NCBI GenBank assembly: GCA_021014325.1
Contig: CM037459.1
Location: forward strand, 15,960,501 to 16,024,500
Direction: 5' to 3'
Length of the DNA: 64,000 nucleotides
DNA from: Plazaster borealis
Lineage: Eukaryota > Echinodermata > Asteroidea > Forcipulatida > Labidiasteridae
The first letter of the stretch is position 1. The number at the start of each line of letters is the position of its first letter. A model generated the notes under the pieces. That model had not been told where the DNA came from, made no database searches, and worked only from the letters and a program-made list of their open reading frames with translations. The translations under genes and the position numbers were made by a program. Positions 22,882 to 35,154 of the stretch are shown here, one piece after another.

Positions 22882-24290
22882 GTAGGTTGTTTCTCAGAAG
22901 TTACTACTATTTTGGAGAGTTTTGCTGAGAAGTCTTGTGTGCAATATATTCTAGTTTTCAATTAGGATATCTAGTTTTAGATTAGGATACAAACCGCTTA
23001 AAGTTACTAATTTCACAGTTTATACAAGAATGGGCAGAGTGCAAACTTAATTGAAACAACAACTTTCAACTGGACGAATGTTCAGCTAAACTGTATGTTC
23101 TTTCCGCACTGCTAAAATTGGACATTCTGTGCATGTGCAGATTCATTTACTTGCTCAGTAAGTAACAATTTTTTTCAGAAGATTTCTGAAAACCCTCTCC
23201 AAATTTCTGTTTTAATGTGTGCTAAAAACATGTTCAAAATTTATGAACCCGGTAGTCTGCAAGCATGGGATGCATGGAACATTTCATCAAATTCAATCAG
23301 GTCAAACAAAGAAATGACTTTTTTGCTACATGTACATGTATGTAGCAACTTTTTGCAATGCTTCCGTCACATATTGTACGTGTATCACACCACAGCCTCC
23401 AAACCAAAGATCGTGTATCGCCACATGCACAAATATTTAATAACAAACTTTGAATTAATGTAATAATTTGACACCTGAAATGAATTGTGGAGGGAGAATT
23501 CACTAAATTGACGTGGGGATAAACCGCTACTAAGATCCCCAAAACGCTTCCGTATTAAATTATTTGTAATTGTCCAAATCACCCTATAACGCGTCCGTAT
23601 TTAATTGTCTTTACTTATCTTCATATCCCAAAACACGAGAGGGCGCTAATGCAAATCCACCATTGATTTTATTAAGCCGTCGTTAGATAAACTAGAGCGA
23701 AGCAGTGAACCAAATGCATAAATCTAAAGTCCAAAGGTCGGAACGATGCCTTGCATGGGATAATGGCTGTGTGTGATGTACGCGTGGGATAATGGCCGTG
23801 TGTGATTTATGGCCCGCATGCTACGTACGGCGTGAATTACTTGTAATGTACACAGACACGGCGATTGTGCTTTTTTGACGGGCGTTTTTAAATGTTACGA
23901 TGTTATGCCCTGTTTTACGGTGTGTGATTAAAACATAACCAATGTCTGTCTTTTTCTGCTTGCATTTTCTCACATAATTAAAAGTCATAGGAATCACTGA
24001 AGCAGGTGACCATCTCAGTGAAACTTCGTCTTCGATTCCGTTTTCACCATTGAGCCACCAAAAGGGCGAATAGGGGAACAATTTGACGCTGAACATGGCA
24101 CAGGTTGAGCGGAATTCAATTCTGCAGTGCTATTGCGCTATTGATAAGCTTGCGTTATAGTGCGTTGAACTGCGACACGTCAAAACTTGCACGGAAATCA
24201 TGCCACTACAGCGCACGTAGGCTTTGGACCTCGTGATCAATGGAGCGGAACGTGCTTCTGAGGGCTATTACTAACGAAATGTTCAACTTA
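22882..24290. other. Intron 2, first part
   Basis: No exon or element recognised. A short local duplication GGGATAATGGCTGTGTGTGAT / GGGATAATGGCCGTGTGTGAT is visible at 23756-23808, here noted as 20-base words differing by one base. AT-rich otherwise. Confidence 0.4.
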
Positions 24291-24294
24291 CATT

Positions 24295-24669
24295 TTGAGC
24301 CGTAGGTCAAGGTCAAATGGGGTCACTCTTTGTGTAGCGTTTGTTGAGTTTTAAAAGACCTGTCCGATGATGTATAGATTGTTGTAATCCATTTGGTAGT
24401 TATCGAGTTATGATTTTTTGAAATATTAAACTTTGATTTTCTGTAATTCGACACCTGATGACGTAATCATTATGTCACAACTTACTCGGCATCTCCTAGT
24501 TGTACTCTAACTACATGCAAAGTTTCAAGTTCATCAAAGGTTTGTAACTATGCGTTTGCTTGCGGACAAACGACTATCAGAAGAAAAAGAAGAACTAAAA
24601 AAAACAAAAAAAAACTTTAAAAAACCGAACAATAACAAAGAGTTGTTCGGGCTTAATGCCCGAACACCT
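24295..24669 (-). mobile_element. Helentron-like 5' fragment
   Basis: Read on the minus strand it begins with the hairpin at 24641-24669 (stem GTTCGGGC/GCCCGAAC), then a T-rich leader, a TGATGACGTAATCA motif near 24455 and TGACCTTGACC near 24310. The 3' half is missing. Its hairpin abuts the L2 3' end at 24672. Confidence 0.6.
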
Positions 24670-24671
24670 AA

Positions 24672-25740
24672 TAAAGATATTTATAATGCGCAAAACATAT
24701 CCACCCAGGGGGTGCTCAAGGCGCTCACAAGAAGAAAAGCAATTAAAAATGGCTTGTCATTAGGTGTGATTTCAGTTTGTTCTTGAAGTTATCAACAGTC
24801 TCACATGTCTTCACGGAGTTAGGGAGTTTGTTCCACAAGCGAGGAGCGGCGGAAGCAAATGCTCGATCACCCCATGATCGTTTCGATTTGGGGACAACTA
24901 GAGAAAGATCACTGGAAGACCGGAGACCTGAGCGAGGTGGCTTATGGATGTTGATGAGAGAAGCGATGTATTTAGGTGAGGAGGACTTCAATGCACGGAA
25001 GGTGATAAGAAGGACTTTGTATGCAATTCGCTGATCAACTGGTAACCAATGAAGGCTCCTTAGGACTGACGTAATGTGTGAGTATTTCCGTGTGTTTGTG
25101 ACTAGACGGGCTGCGGCATTCTAACCCTAACCCTAACCCGTTGGAGCTTCTGAACTAGGTAGTTTGGGAGACCTAGCAGTAGACAATTGCAGCAGTCAAT
25201 TCGGGATGTAATAAAAGCGTGAATGAGCTGCTCAGTAGCCTTCGGAGTGAGAAACTTGCGAATCAGGCGAATAGTATGAAAACTGTGAAAAGCAAGTTTC
25301 ACACAATGAGACACTTGTGACTCCATTGTCATGTTGGAGTCAAAAATAACCCCAAGATCTCTGACTTTACCAGCTCGGGAAATTGATGTGGTGCCAATGC
25401 GTACGTCCTGGACTTCAAGCTTAGCAATCTGTTGCTTTGATCCCAGCAAGAGAAATTCGGTTTTTGCATCGTTGAATTTTAAGTAGCTCTCTCGCATCCA
25501 CTTCCTGATATCACTCATACAGGCCTCGGTGCGAGAGATACATCTGTCGAGTTGTTCTTGTACTGGTGGGCATGAGAAGTAGAGCTGCGTATCATCGGCG
25601 TATATATGATAGAAGAGATTGTGTTTCTTGATGATGTTGTGTAGTGGAAGGGTGTAGATGTTAAACAATTTTAGACCAAGAACCGATCCTTGTGGAACAG
25701 AAAACTTCAGATGTTGGAAGTGGCGTCTCGGACACAGACT
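24672..25740 (-). pseudogene. L2/CR1-type retrotransposon, 5' truncated, with telomere-like insertion
   Basis: The minus-strand reading from 25740 begins at the reverse-transcriptase motif [12 protein letters not shown], then [28 protein letters not shown] and ITSRIDCCN, ending at about 25140 with LQRV. After a disrupted stretch the C-terminal part (WGDRAFASAAPRLWN) continues at 24991-24743. The 3' end shows CGCCTTGAGCACC and TGCGCATTATAAAT, as in the element at 7.6-9.3 kb. Upstream RT and endonuclease are absent. At 25121-25139 three CCCTAA units replace one base, which shifts the frame. A dead copy in intron 2. Confidence 0.88.
25121..25139. repeat. Short interstitial telomeric repeat (CCCTAA)3
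   Basis: CTAACCCTAACCCTAACCC lies within the L2 frame. By comparison with the sister element near 8750, the surrounding sequence keeps L2 homology (CTCCAACGGGTT before, AGAATGCCGC after on the minus strand), so about 11 bases were added at a pre-existing GGGTT. Confidence 0.8.
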
Positions 25741-26261
25741 GCCTGCGATAATCAATGATCATGACAATCATGTTTTATTTGCTGGAAATAAAAGAAAGAA
25801 AGAAAAGTCAAAGCTGAAAATTATTGTTTTAAATAAGTATATAATTATTTGTAATCCCTGTAAACTGTAGTCCATTGGCACTGATTTTTTTCCACAATTG
25901 TCTTTATTTTCCATCGGACCGAAAATTGTCTTCACTTTTTGATCATAGGCTCCTGTTTATAACTGTACACTACAATTTAAAAAACGTTTTGGTCGTTGCA
26001 CTATGGTCTGATCATGGAGGTAGTGGTCTGCGATCCATTTCTCGAAGATTCAATAAATATGATAAATTTTGCTGCATGGGCAAAACTACCTACATGTACC
26101 TTGAATGATGGAATAATCCTGTACAATGAATGAACGGAGCTTGGCCTGTCAACTCGTTAACGCTGTGTTGCCTCGCTCTTGCTACTGTATTTTCTTTATT
26201 TCCATGGTTCGTTTAGCGCCATAAGGTAGGGATTAGTGCCATTTCTTTAAGCAAATATTTT
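25741..26261. other. Intron 2 spacer
   Basis: No feature recognised; includes a GAAAGAAAG run near 25793-25805. Confidence 0.35.
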
Positions 26262-26508
26262 GTTATAAATTTGATAGAAATTATAGCAATAATCTGCTAT
26301 GATATATTGTTGCATCCAATAAAATGCTTACCGCAATGGCGTCCATTGCAGTGCATACTTCATATTTTAGTGTGCATTTTACCATTTTGTGCCTGTGGCG
26401 AAAAAATTACCGCAATGCATTTTGGGAAATATAAAATAGTCGTGACTAGTGTCGCAGTCACGACTATTTGAAGCGCAATAGTCGAGTAGTAAATTTCACT
26501 AGTCGCCC
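26262..26508 (-). mobile_element. hAT-family terminus (fragment)
   Basis: Minus-strand reading from 26508 (CTGGGCGACTAGTGAAATTT, then ACTATTGCGCTTC and TAGTCGTGACTATTTT, CAAAATGCATTGCGGTA, GCAATGGACGCCATTGC) matches the left end of the element at 45561. Only about 250 bp are kept and the second terminus was not found. Confidence 0.65.
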
Positions 26509-26509
26509 A

Positions 26510-27561
26510 GGCCAAATCCCAAATAGCACTGCACAGAATTAAATTTTCGGCCGACAAGAGTTTTATGAGCTATTTCTTCAGTTGGCTTTTGTACAATTCC
26601 AGAAATTTCATCCGAGAAGTTTTTTGACTTTGTTTGAACTTTTGTTTGGTTGATGTGTTTAGCCCAGGTGAGATTATAAGACAACCCAATACCAAGGTAA
26701 GGATGATGTTTTACTTCATGTAGAGGGGCAATTCCCATATACTGGTGTTGATGGAAATTTGTCCTATGGGTCATCCTCATGATGTAGCATTTGGAGATGT
26801 TAAATTTCATCTGCCACAAAGACTCTCACACAGACAGCGAGTTAATATCTCGTTGGAGAGCATTGCAGTCACTTGAAGAGTCGATTGCACGGATAAGAAT
26901 CTGCAAACAGTCTCACATCAGAAGTTACATGAGTTGTATAGATATAATGTTAAAACTGTGTCCTGCCGGACACCGGAGACCACTGAAGAGATGAATGAAG
27001 ATAGCCCATCAATCATTACTTTTTGGTGTCGTTCAGGAAGAAAACCTTCAGTCCAATCTCTAGTGGAGCCCAATACAGAAGTAAGCTTGTCTCTTTGCAC
27101 CAAGTATCTGGGCGAGATCATTCACAAGTCCAGCAAGCTGGGTTTCACAGGAGCGTCCACTCCTAAAACCTTGCTGTCACATACATTATGTAGAAGTGAG
27201 AATCTATCTAATGACTGATGATATTACTGTGTAAGATGTTCCATTTGCTTACAGTTTACATACTATTCTTGTAAGAGAAACCAGGCGGTACATGTAATTA
27301 GAGGGCAAGGCCCTATCCCCTTGCTTGAATATTGGTGTAACATTAGCAGTAGGCCTAAGCCATTTCTATGGTAGAATACAGTGTTTAAAGACTTCTGATA
27401 AATTTTGTGTAAGATAGTAGCATGACTTGGTGCACACTCTTTCAGGACATGAACAAGAACATTGTCTGGTCCGTCTGCTTTGTGGGCTTGAAGATTTTTC
27501 AATAATTATTCTACCCCAATAGTTGTTATTTTGAATGTATGGCATGCTAGGGATTTTACTA
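26510..27561 (-). pseudogene. CR1-type retrotransposon, reverse transcriptase part (decayed)
   Basis: On the minus strand, 27502-27263 encodes KNLQAHKADGPD, VLKECAPSHATIL and IYQKSLNT, the start of a CR1-group RT. Then shifted frames recall the NYRPVSL region. 27121-26918 holds RDWTEGFLPERHQKV and SVVSGVRQDTV (normally VPQGTVLG). 26819-26499 holds WQMKFNISKC and HPYLGIGLSYNLTWAKH, the RT thumb region. The active-site YADD was not found. Several stops and shifts show it is dead. It continues upstream at 28262-28660 beyond an inserted element. Confidence 0.75.
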
Positions 27562-28260
27562 TAGACTGTGCAAGTCTCGCGTATATTTGAACTTCCGGGA
27601 CCATTGTGGTCCCAACCATATGGAGATTTACTTGAGCAAGATTTTGTTTTGTCAATTATTTTAGTTTAACGTGGTTTATAACCATGAAAAATATATATGT
27701 TGTTGGGAATGTAATACTTAGTTATACAAAATATGAAAGTAAAATCAATTCAACAATATAACGAAGAAAACGTGAGACTTAAACTTGACCTCAGCTTCCG
27801 GTGACTGCAAAAAACTAAGATTTTTGTGCTCACCTCCGATCACAGAACTTGTGTAAATGCTTGTTTTGGATGTGCGATGATAATCGCCAGATGCTGTAAT
27901 TGCAACGCGAAGCCTTTTCATTTCAGTCTATGGTTGTTGAGGCGTCAGCGTCCTCTATAAACTGCTAAGCGTTAATTTTACACCCGTGTGACCATCGCGA
28001 ATCCGCGTAAGGGGTTTCTGAAAAGTTAGATCAAGTAAGCATCCTTGTCCCAGAGTTTTAATTTTTTTTCAATAATAATTAACACATTATTTGTGTATTT
28101 GTTATAAAAACTAAAACTGATTGTATAAACATGTATTGAGTATTTTTGTTGTTCAGATTTTGTCATTTAGATATAATTTAAAACAAAGATTTGATTTTTA
28201 GAAAACAAAAGTTCTTCGTTTGACGTGTTTTCTCGTTACGTGCAAGACTCGCACAGCCTA
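27562..28260. mobile_element. DNA transposon inserted in the CR1 copy
   Basis: Terminal inverted repeats of about 19 bp (TAGACTGTGCAAGTCTCGC at 27562-27580, and the inverse of TAGGCTGTGCGAGTCTTGC at 28242-28260). The boundaries are confirmed because CR1 homology stops at 28262 (LLPDLAIG) and resumes at 27561 (FKITTIGVE, then LLKNLQAHKA). TA or ATA flanks both sides, so the target is probably 2-3 bp (mariner-like or similar). No transposase is seen in about 700 bp. Confidence 0.7.
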
Positions 28261-28261
28261 T

Positions 28262-28660
28262 TGCCAAATCAGGAAGTAATGAAAGGTCTTCTCTTGTGAA
28301 GACTGAGATAAATTGTTGATTGAGTGCCTCGGCTTTGTCTTTAGCACCTGACACAATTTTGCCCACTGAAGTTTGGGGAAACACTCAAAAGTTCTTGCAA
28401 ACTGCTTTCACGTAATTCCAGAAAAGGTTTGGTGTTTTCACTCCGGAGGCTTGCACCAATATCATGTACACAATCACAATGCTCCGTCTTTGGCTTGATA
28501 GAGGCCTCTACTGTGATAAAATCATGATCACTAATACCTGCAATTACATCAGTCTTACAGTTAGTGAAACACAAGTCAAGGATGCTCTGCTCCCTTGTTG
28601 GTTGAATGACAACCTGATGAAGACTATGATCAAGGGCAATATCGGTCATGATTTTACTGG
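28262..28660 (-). pseudogene. CR1-type retrotransposon, end of endonuclease domain and linker
   Basis: The minus-strand frame reads ASKIMTDIALDHSLHQVV, QPTREQSILDLCFTN and GISDHDFITVEASIKP. This is the C-terminal part of an apurinic-type endonuclease, with the SDH motif that carries its catalytic His. Then KDKAEALNQQFISVFT and EDLSLLPDLA form the linker that precedes the RT in CR1 elements. It is cut at 28661 by a hAT terminus and at 28260 by the DNA transposon. With 26510-27561 it forms one broken element. Confidence 0.8.
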
Positions 28661-28767
28661 CAGGGTGCGAAATTAACGGTTGCCCGGTTGCCCGGGGCAA
28701 CCAAAAAATCACTCGGGCAACCCGTGATCAAACCGCTGTTGCCCGTCGGGCAACTTAAAAAAACAAC
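28661..28767 (+). mobile_element. hAT-like left terminus
   Basis: CAGGGTGCGAAATTAACGG, then repeated GGTTGCCCGG and GGGCAACC, start exactly where CR1 homology stops. An inverted counterpart (..CTTAATTTCACACCCTG) ends at 43487. The fragment is interrupted at 28768 by the CTAG end of a rolling-circle copy. Confidence 0.6.
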
Positions 28768-30712
28768 CTAGAGATTCAGTTTTTGTTGGTTACAAAAACA
28801 AGGTGTTTGTGAGTGATGGTGACAAAAATGTTTTCTTTGGTTTAGAAGTTAGTTTTTTTCCATTATAAAACTTCAACTTCCGGTTTGAACTGGAAGTCAG
28901 GTCAAATGGGGCCACATTTTGTGTAGTGCTTGTTGAGATTTTAAAGACCTGTTTAATGACGTAATGATTGTAAAAATCCAATGTGTGCATGGTACAGGAG
29001 ATATGTTTTTGACAAACACTAAATTTCATATTCCGGTTTGAAACTGAAGTCAAGGTCAAATGGGGTCACACTGTGTGTATCTTTTCTTGAGTTTTTACAT
29101 ACTTTTCCAATTATGTATAGATTGTCAAAACCCAATGTGTAGTTCAGAAGTTATGATTTTTTGAAATTTTAAATTTCAACACCCGGTTTTAACCGGAAGT
29201 CAAGGTCAAATGAGGTCACAATGTGTATCGCAAGTTAAGTCCTTTGAGCCCTTTCGGATGACGCATAGATGATAAAAATCCAAAGTGTGGTTCAGGAGTT
29301 ATGATTTTTTTCAAATACAACATTTCACCTTCCGGTTTGAACCAGAAGTAAAGGTCAAATGGGGTCACATTGTGTGCATCGTTTCTTAAGTTGTTACATA
29401 CTTTGACAATGATGTATATATTGTAAAAATTCAATGTGTTGTTCAGAAGTTACGATTTGTTTAAACAAAAACCGGTTTAAACCTGAAGTCAAGGTCAAAT
29501 GTAGTCAGACTTTTTGTAGCCTTTTTTTGTGTTTGAAGCCATTTTTGATGACGTATAGATGATAAAAATCCAATGTGTGGTTCAGGAGTTCTGATTTGTT
29601 CAAAAATTAAATTTCATCTTCCAGTTTGAACCGGAAGTCAAGGTCAAACGGGGTCACAATTAGTGAAGCGTATGTTAGGTTTTATAAAGACCTTTCAGAT
29701 GATGTATGGATTGTAAAAATCCAGTGTGTGGTTCAAGAGTTACGAATTTTCAAGTATTAGATGGATTATCTTTATGCCGGGGTGCACAATATACAAGGTA
29801 ACAGCGATGTATTCCTACATGTAGTTGATGTGAACTGAACTACACGTACAATTGTATGTATCTGTGCACGTGTTATTACACTATCTCGCGTTATTAAAGT
29901 AGGTCAACACAAACGTGCGCTTTAATGCCGATGGTTAAGACAAGATGTAAACGTCAAAATGTTGTTATTTCTGTGCAAAAGTTTGAGCAGGCTCAACGTT
30001 CTACAACCTGATGCAAAAATTATGCTGAAATGATAAGTAGTTTTTGAGATACGAATTTTAAGAAATTTTAAATTACTGGTTTGAACCGGAAGTCAAGGTC
30101 AAATGGGGTCACTTTTTGTGTAGCGTTTGTTGAACTTTTAACAAACTTTCCGATGATGCATAGATAAAAATCCAACATGTGGTTCAAGAGTTATGTTTTT
30201 TTTCTCAAATATTAAACTTTGATTTAATGTAATTCAATACCTGATGACGTCATCATAACATCATCACGGTTGTGTCGTCTTGATATTAAGGTTCAATTGT
30301 CTTATAAGTTTCATTGTTCAATTCAATTTCAATCTTGAGTTATGCCGTAGATACGCCCTAAAAAAGAAAAAAAACAAAGGCAATCTTTGACCTTCCGGGA
30401 CGACCGGAAGTAAAGGTCATACGATTTTGGCGTTAACTTTGCAAATGTTGCCCTAGTCTTGATCTATCCGATGCCCAACTATAAACATCAAAGCTTTCAA
30501 ATTCAAGGATATACAGCAAATAGCAAATGGTAATTTTTCGACTTTAAAAACCTTGTAATTCGACACCTGATGACGTCATCATGACGTCATTGTTAGGGTG
30601 CCGTCTTCATATTGAGGTTCAGTTGTCTGATGAGTTTCAATGTTCAATTCAGTTTCAATCTTGAGTTATTATTTAGAGAAGAGTTCCTGGGAAGAAGAAG
30701 ATGAAGAAGAAA
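28768..30712 (-). mobile_element. Helentron-like element, copy 4
   Basis: The minus-strand 3' end is at 28768: subterminal AAACACCTTG, hairpin GTTTTTGT/ACAAAAAC (28779-28799), then TGAATCT and CTAG (28768-28771). The body has seven or more units of about 130-150 bp with dyads of ACTTCCGG and CCGGAAGT next to TCAAGGTCAAATGGGGTCA. TGACGTCA palindromes lie near 30245 and 30570. The 5' leader (TTCTTCTTCATCTTC on the minus strand) ends at 30712 without its own hairpin, joined directly to the CTAG of copy 5. Confidence 0.65.
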
Positions 30713-32537
30713 CTAGAGATTCAGTTTTTGTTGGTTACAAAAACAAGGTGTTCGAGAATAATGTCATCAAATTATGAGTGAATGATTTGGTGTTGACAAG
30801 TTATGTTTTTTTCAAGTATTAAATTTCATCTTCCGGTTTGAACAGGAAGTCAAGGTCAAATGAGGTCACATTTTCTATTGTTTCTTAAATTGATACATAC
30901 TTTCCCAATAATGTATAGATTGTAAAAATCCAATGTGTTGTTTAGAAGTTATGATTTGTTGAAACATTAACTTTCACTTTCCGGTTTGAACCAGAAGTCA
31001 AGATCAAATAAGGTCACAGTGTGTAGAGTTTCTTAAATCTTTGGAGCGCTTTACGATGATGTATAGATGATAAAAATCCAATGTGTGGTTCAGGAGTTCT
31101 GATTTTTTCAAATTTTAAATTTTATCTTCCGGTTTGAACAGGAAGTAAAGGTCCATTGGGGTTACATTCTGTATATCGTTTCTAAAGTTGTTACATACTT
31201 TCCCAATGATGAATAGATTGTAAAAATCGAATGAGTTGTTCAGAAGTTAAGATATTTTTAAATATTAAATTTCAACTTCCGGTTTTAACCGGAATTCAAG
31301 TTCAAACAGGGTCACACTTTGTGTAGCCCATGTTAGGTTTATTAAGACCTTTCAGATGATGTATGGATTGTAAATATCCAATGTGTGGTTCAAGAGTTAC
31401 AACATTTTCAAATATTGAATTTTTCGCTCGTTGTTTCTTTGTATATTGCACAGTCACGCCAAATGTACTCATACATGTAGCTGTACAGTACATACATTAG
31501 TCTTCAACCGGAGCATCTTGGAACCAAGACTATACACAATGTAAACTAACTACACGTGCTCACGTGCTACGTGCATGTTCAGTGTGTGCGTAGTGCCTAC
31601 ATGCGTTAGTACACTGTTGTGCCATCGTGCGTTGTCAACGTGAGTCACGTCAAGAGACACATGCGCTTTAACCAACGTTGGCTTTAATGTCCGGTTTTGA
31701 CCAGATGTAAAAGTCAAAATGTTGTCATGTCTGTGCAAAAGTTTGAGCAGGCTCAATCATCTATCACCTGATGCAAAAACTTTGATAACAAAATACGTGG
31801 TTTTTGAGATAAGAATTTTGTAAAATTTTCAACTTCCGGTTTGAACCAGAAGTCAAGGTCAAATAGGGTCATACTTTTGTTGATCGTTTAACGACCTATC
31901 CGATGATGTATAGATTGTAAAAATCCAATATGTGGTTCAAGAGTTATGATTTGTTTACAAATATTAAACTTTGATTCATTGTAATTTAATACCCGATGAC
32001 GTCATCATGACATCATCAAGTTTGTGTCGTCTTGGTATTTAGGTTCAAATGTCTGATGAGTTTCAATGTAAAATTCAATTTCAATCTTGAGTTATGCTGT
32101 AGACAAGCTTGAAAATGATGTTTTTCAAGAAAAAAACCCAAAGGCAAACTTTGACCTAGGGGCATAACCTTGAAGAAAAGGTCATACGATTTTGACGTTA
32201 ACTTTTCAAATGTTGCCCCAGTCTTGATCTATCACATGCCCAACTATGAACATCATAGCTTTCATATTCAATGAGATACAGCAATTACCAAATGGTCATT
32301 TTTCAACTTTAAAAATCTTGTAATTTGACACCTGATGACGTCATCATGACGTTATCAACTTTGTGCCGTCTTCATATCGAGGTTCAATTGTCTGATGAGT
32401 TTCATTGTTCAATTCAATTTCATTCTTGAGTTATGCTGTAGAGAAGAGTTCCAGGGAAGAAGAAGAAGAAGAAGATGGAGAAGAAAAAAACCAAAAAACA
32501 GAACAAAAACAAAGAGGTGTTCGTGCTTGTATTGCAA
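30713..32537 (-). mobile_element. Helentron-like element, copy 5
   Basis: The 3' end is CTAG at 30713-30716, with hairpin GTTTTTGT/ACAAAAAC at 30724-30744. The body again holds ETS-like dyads (30830, 30980, 31130, 31275, 31835) and TGACGTCA palindromes (31998, 32334). The 5' leader of GAAGAAGAA (plus strand) leads to half of a hairpin, AGGTGTTCGTGC at 32515, whose second arm is lost at about 32537. Confidence 0.65.
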
Positions 32538-33007
32538 CATCTCAGTTTTATTACATACAATCTTTAAGGGTTAGGAAAGTTACTGACACAGTATTTTGTA
32601 ACTGTTTTTACATTCTTTCTTTCCTTTCCAGGCCATATGTCTGTCTTTGTTACATACGTAACACATTTTAAATGACCTTGTAATTCCTAGAGGTCACCAA
32701 GCAATTTGTTATTTTTTACTACAAACAATCATAAACAGATTTAAAATGTAAAGGAAAAGAATGTAACAAAATAGTTACTTTTGTCTCGCTCTCTTACGCC
32801 TATCTTACAAAGTTATCTTTTGGCCCATTAGTGTGGAATTGCCCAAATAGAGTTTTTGTTTATCACAAAAACACGGTGTTCGGTTGAACGTAACATGACG
32901 CAATTAAAAATAAGGTCTTATTAAGCACATACTTATGCTGGACCATTTACTGCCGAAAAGAAAAATAAGCGGGGTACCAGTCACAAATTGCACATGTCAG
33001 TTAATTT
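32538..33007. other. Intron 2 spacer with rolling-circle 3' relic
   Basis: AGTTTTTGTTTATCACAAAAAC followed by CGGTGTTCGG near 32850-32882 (inner words AGTTTTTGT and ACAAAAAC) resembles a minus-strand 3' hairpin plus subterminal repeat but lacks CTAG. The rest is unassigned. Confidence 0.45.
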
Positions 33008-33275
33008 CAGTACAGTTAATTACGATCCTATAAGCTAAAGTAGTAGTCCCAGCCTATTTCTATACCTTCCGCCCAGGTAATAGTTAATAAACAGGACAGT
33101 TCTTTTCAGAACTGAGAAGTCTCCCAAACACCCGAACAATCTACTCCGCGGTAGTAGAATTAAGCAAGACAGTTCTCTAAGAACAAACTCTACCTGGCAA
33201 GTAGATACACACATGGTGTTACCGCAAACCAAATACATTGATACCTCACCATGCAATGCCTCAAATCCTATATAA
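33008..33275 (+). repeat. About 265-bp dispersed repeat, copy 1
   Basis: Nearly identical to 54672-54945, from AGTACAGTTAAT through CAGTTCTTTTCAGAACTG, CTCCGCGGTAGTAG, ACACATGGTGTTACCGC to CCTCAAATCCTATA. It contains nested mini-hairpins (CAGTTCT/AGAACTG, GTTCT/AGAAC). Copy 2 is preceded by a ribozyme-like hairpin that is absent here. Confidence 0.75.
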
Positions 33276-33398
33276 GAATGTAATAAATAGAATATATTGT
33301 TATCTGGTATTATTTAACAGTTTACATGCAGTTTGAACCATTCTGTTTTTGTTTGTTCCACAGATTTCAATAAAAACATTGAACAATAAAGAATAATT
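33276..33398. other. Short spacer
   Basis: AT-rich, no feature recognised. Confidence 0.3.
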
Positions 33399-35154
33399 AG
33401 GTGTTCGTGCAATATGAGCACGAACACCTCTTGTTATTGTTCTGGTTTTTTGTTTTTTTGTTTTCTTCTTCATCTTCTTCTTCCCCTCAACTCTTCTCAC
33501 CAACAGAACTCAAAATAGAAATTTAATTGAACCTTGAAACTTGGCATATACTTGAACCTTAACATGAGCACGGCACTTGCACAATTTCGTCATTATGACG
33601 TCATCAGGTGTTGAATTACAAGGTTTTTAAAGTTGAAAAATGACCATTTGGTATTTGCTGTATCTCATTGAATATGAAAGCTATGATGTTCATAATTGGG
33701 CAGGTGATAGATCAAGACTGGGGCTACATTTCAAAAGTAAACGTCAAAATCGTATGACCTTTTCTTCAAGGTCATGCCCTAGGTCAAAGTTTGCCTTTGT
33801 TTTTTTTCTTGAAAAACATCATTTTCGGGCTTACCTACGGCATAACTCAAGATTGAAATTGAATTTTACATTGAAACTCATCAGACATTTGAACCTAAAT
33901 ATCAAGACGACACAAACTTGATGATGTCATGATGACGCCATCAGGTATTGAATTACATTAAATCAAAGTTTAATATTTGAAAAAAAATCATAACTCATGA
34001 ACGACATGTTGGATTTTTACAATCTATATATCATCGGAAAGTTCGTTAAAGGTTCAACAGACGCTACACAGAAAGTGACCCCATTTGACCTTGACTTCCG
34101 GTTCAACCCGGAAATTTAAAATTTCATAAAATTCGTATCTCAAAAACTACTTACATGTATCATTTCAGCATAATTTTTGCATCAGGTTGTAGAATGTTGA
34201 GCCTGCTCAAACTTTTGCACAGAAATAACAACATTTTGACATCTACATCTTGTCTTATGACCACCGGCATTAAAGCGCACGTTTGTGTTGATCGACCCAC
34301 TTTGATAACGCGAGATAGTGTAATAGCACGTGTACAGATACATGTACATTGAACGTGTAGTTCAGTTTACATCAGCTACATGTAGGAATACATTTAGCAT
34401 CGCTGGATGTTACCTTGTATATTGCGCACCCCGGCATAAAGATAATCCATGTAATACTTGAAAAATTCGTAACTCCTAAACCACACATTGGATTTTTACA
34501 ATCTATACATCATCTGAAAGGTCTTTATAAAACCTAACATACGCTACACTTATTGTGACCTCTTTTGACCCTGACTTCCGGTTCAAAGCGGAAGTTGAAA
34601 TTTAATGTTTCAAAATTCATAATTCCTGAACCACACAATGAATTTTTACAATCTATACATCATTGGACAAGTATGTAACAACTTAACAAACGTTATACAG
34701 AATGTGACCCCAATTGACCTTTACTTCCTGTTTAAACCGGAAGATGAAATTTAATATTTGAAAAAATCAGAACTCCTGAACCACACATTGGATTTTTATC
34801 ATCTATACATCATCAGAATGGGCTCCAAAGATTTAAGAAACGCTACACACTGTGACCTCATTTGACCTTGACTTCCGGTTCAAACCGGAAAGTGAAAGTT
34901 AATGTTTCAACAAATTGTTGGAGGTTTACAATCCATACATCATCTAAAACGTCTTCATAAACTAAACGCGCTACACAAAATGTAACCCCTATTTGACCTT
35001 AACTTCCGGTCCAAACCGGAAGTTGATGTTAAATTTTTTGAAAAATTCATAACTCCTGGACCAGGCACTGGATTGATAAGGTAGAATGTTTATTCATTCA
35101 ATCACTCCCCACAAACACCTTGTTTTTGTCACATGACAAAAACTGAATTTCTAG
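33399..35154 (+). mobile_element. Helentron-like element, copy 6 (both ends visible)
   Basis: The 5' hairpin is at 33399-33429 (GTTCGTGC/GCACGAAC), followed by CTCTTGTTATTGTTCTG and a TTC-rich leader. The body has TGACGTCATCA near 33597, a weaker palindrome near 33925, and dyads near 34095, 34575, 34725, 34875 and 35005. The 3' end is CAAACACCTTG, hairpin GTTTTTGTC/GACAAAAAC (35122-35143), TGAATTT and CTAG at 35151-35154, followed by T. This is a clean example of the full layout in plus orientation. Confidence 0.7.

Noticed and set aside
25121..25139. Chromosome end
   Set aside because: Only three telomere units, with L2 homology continuing on both sides.
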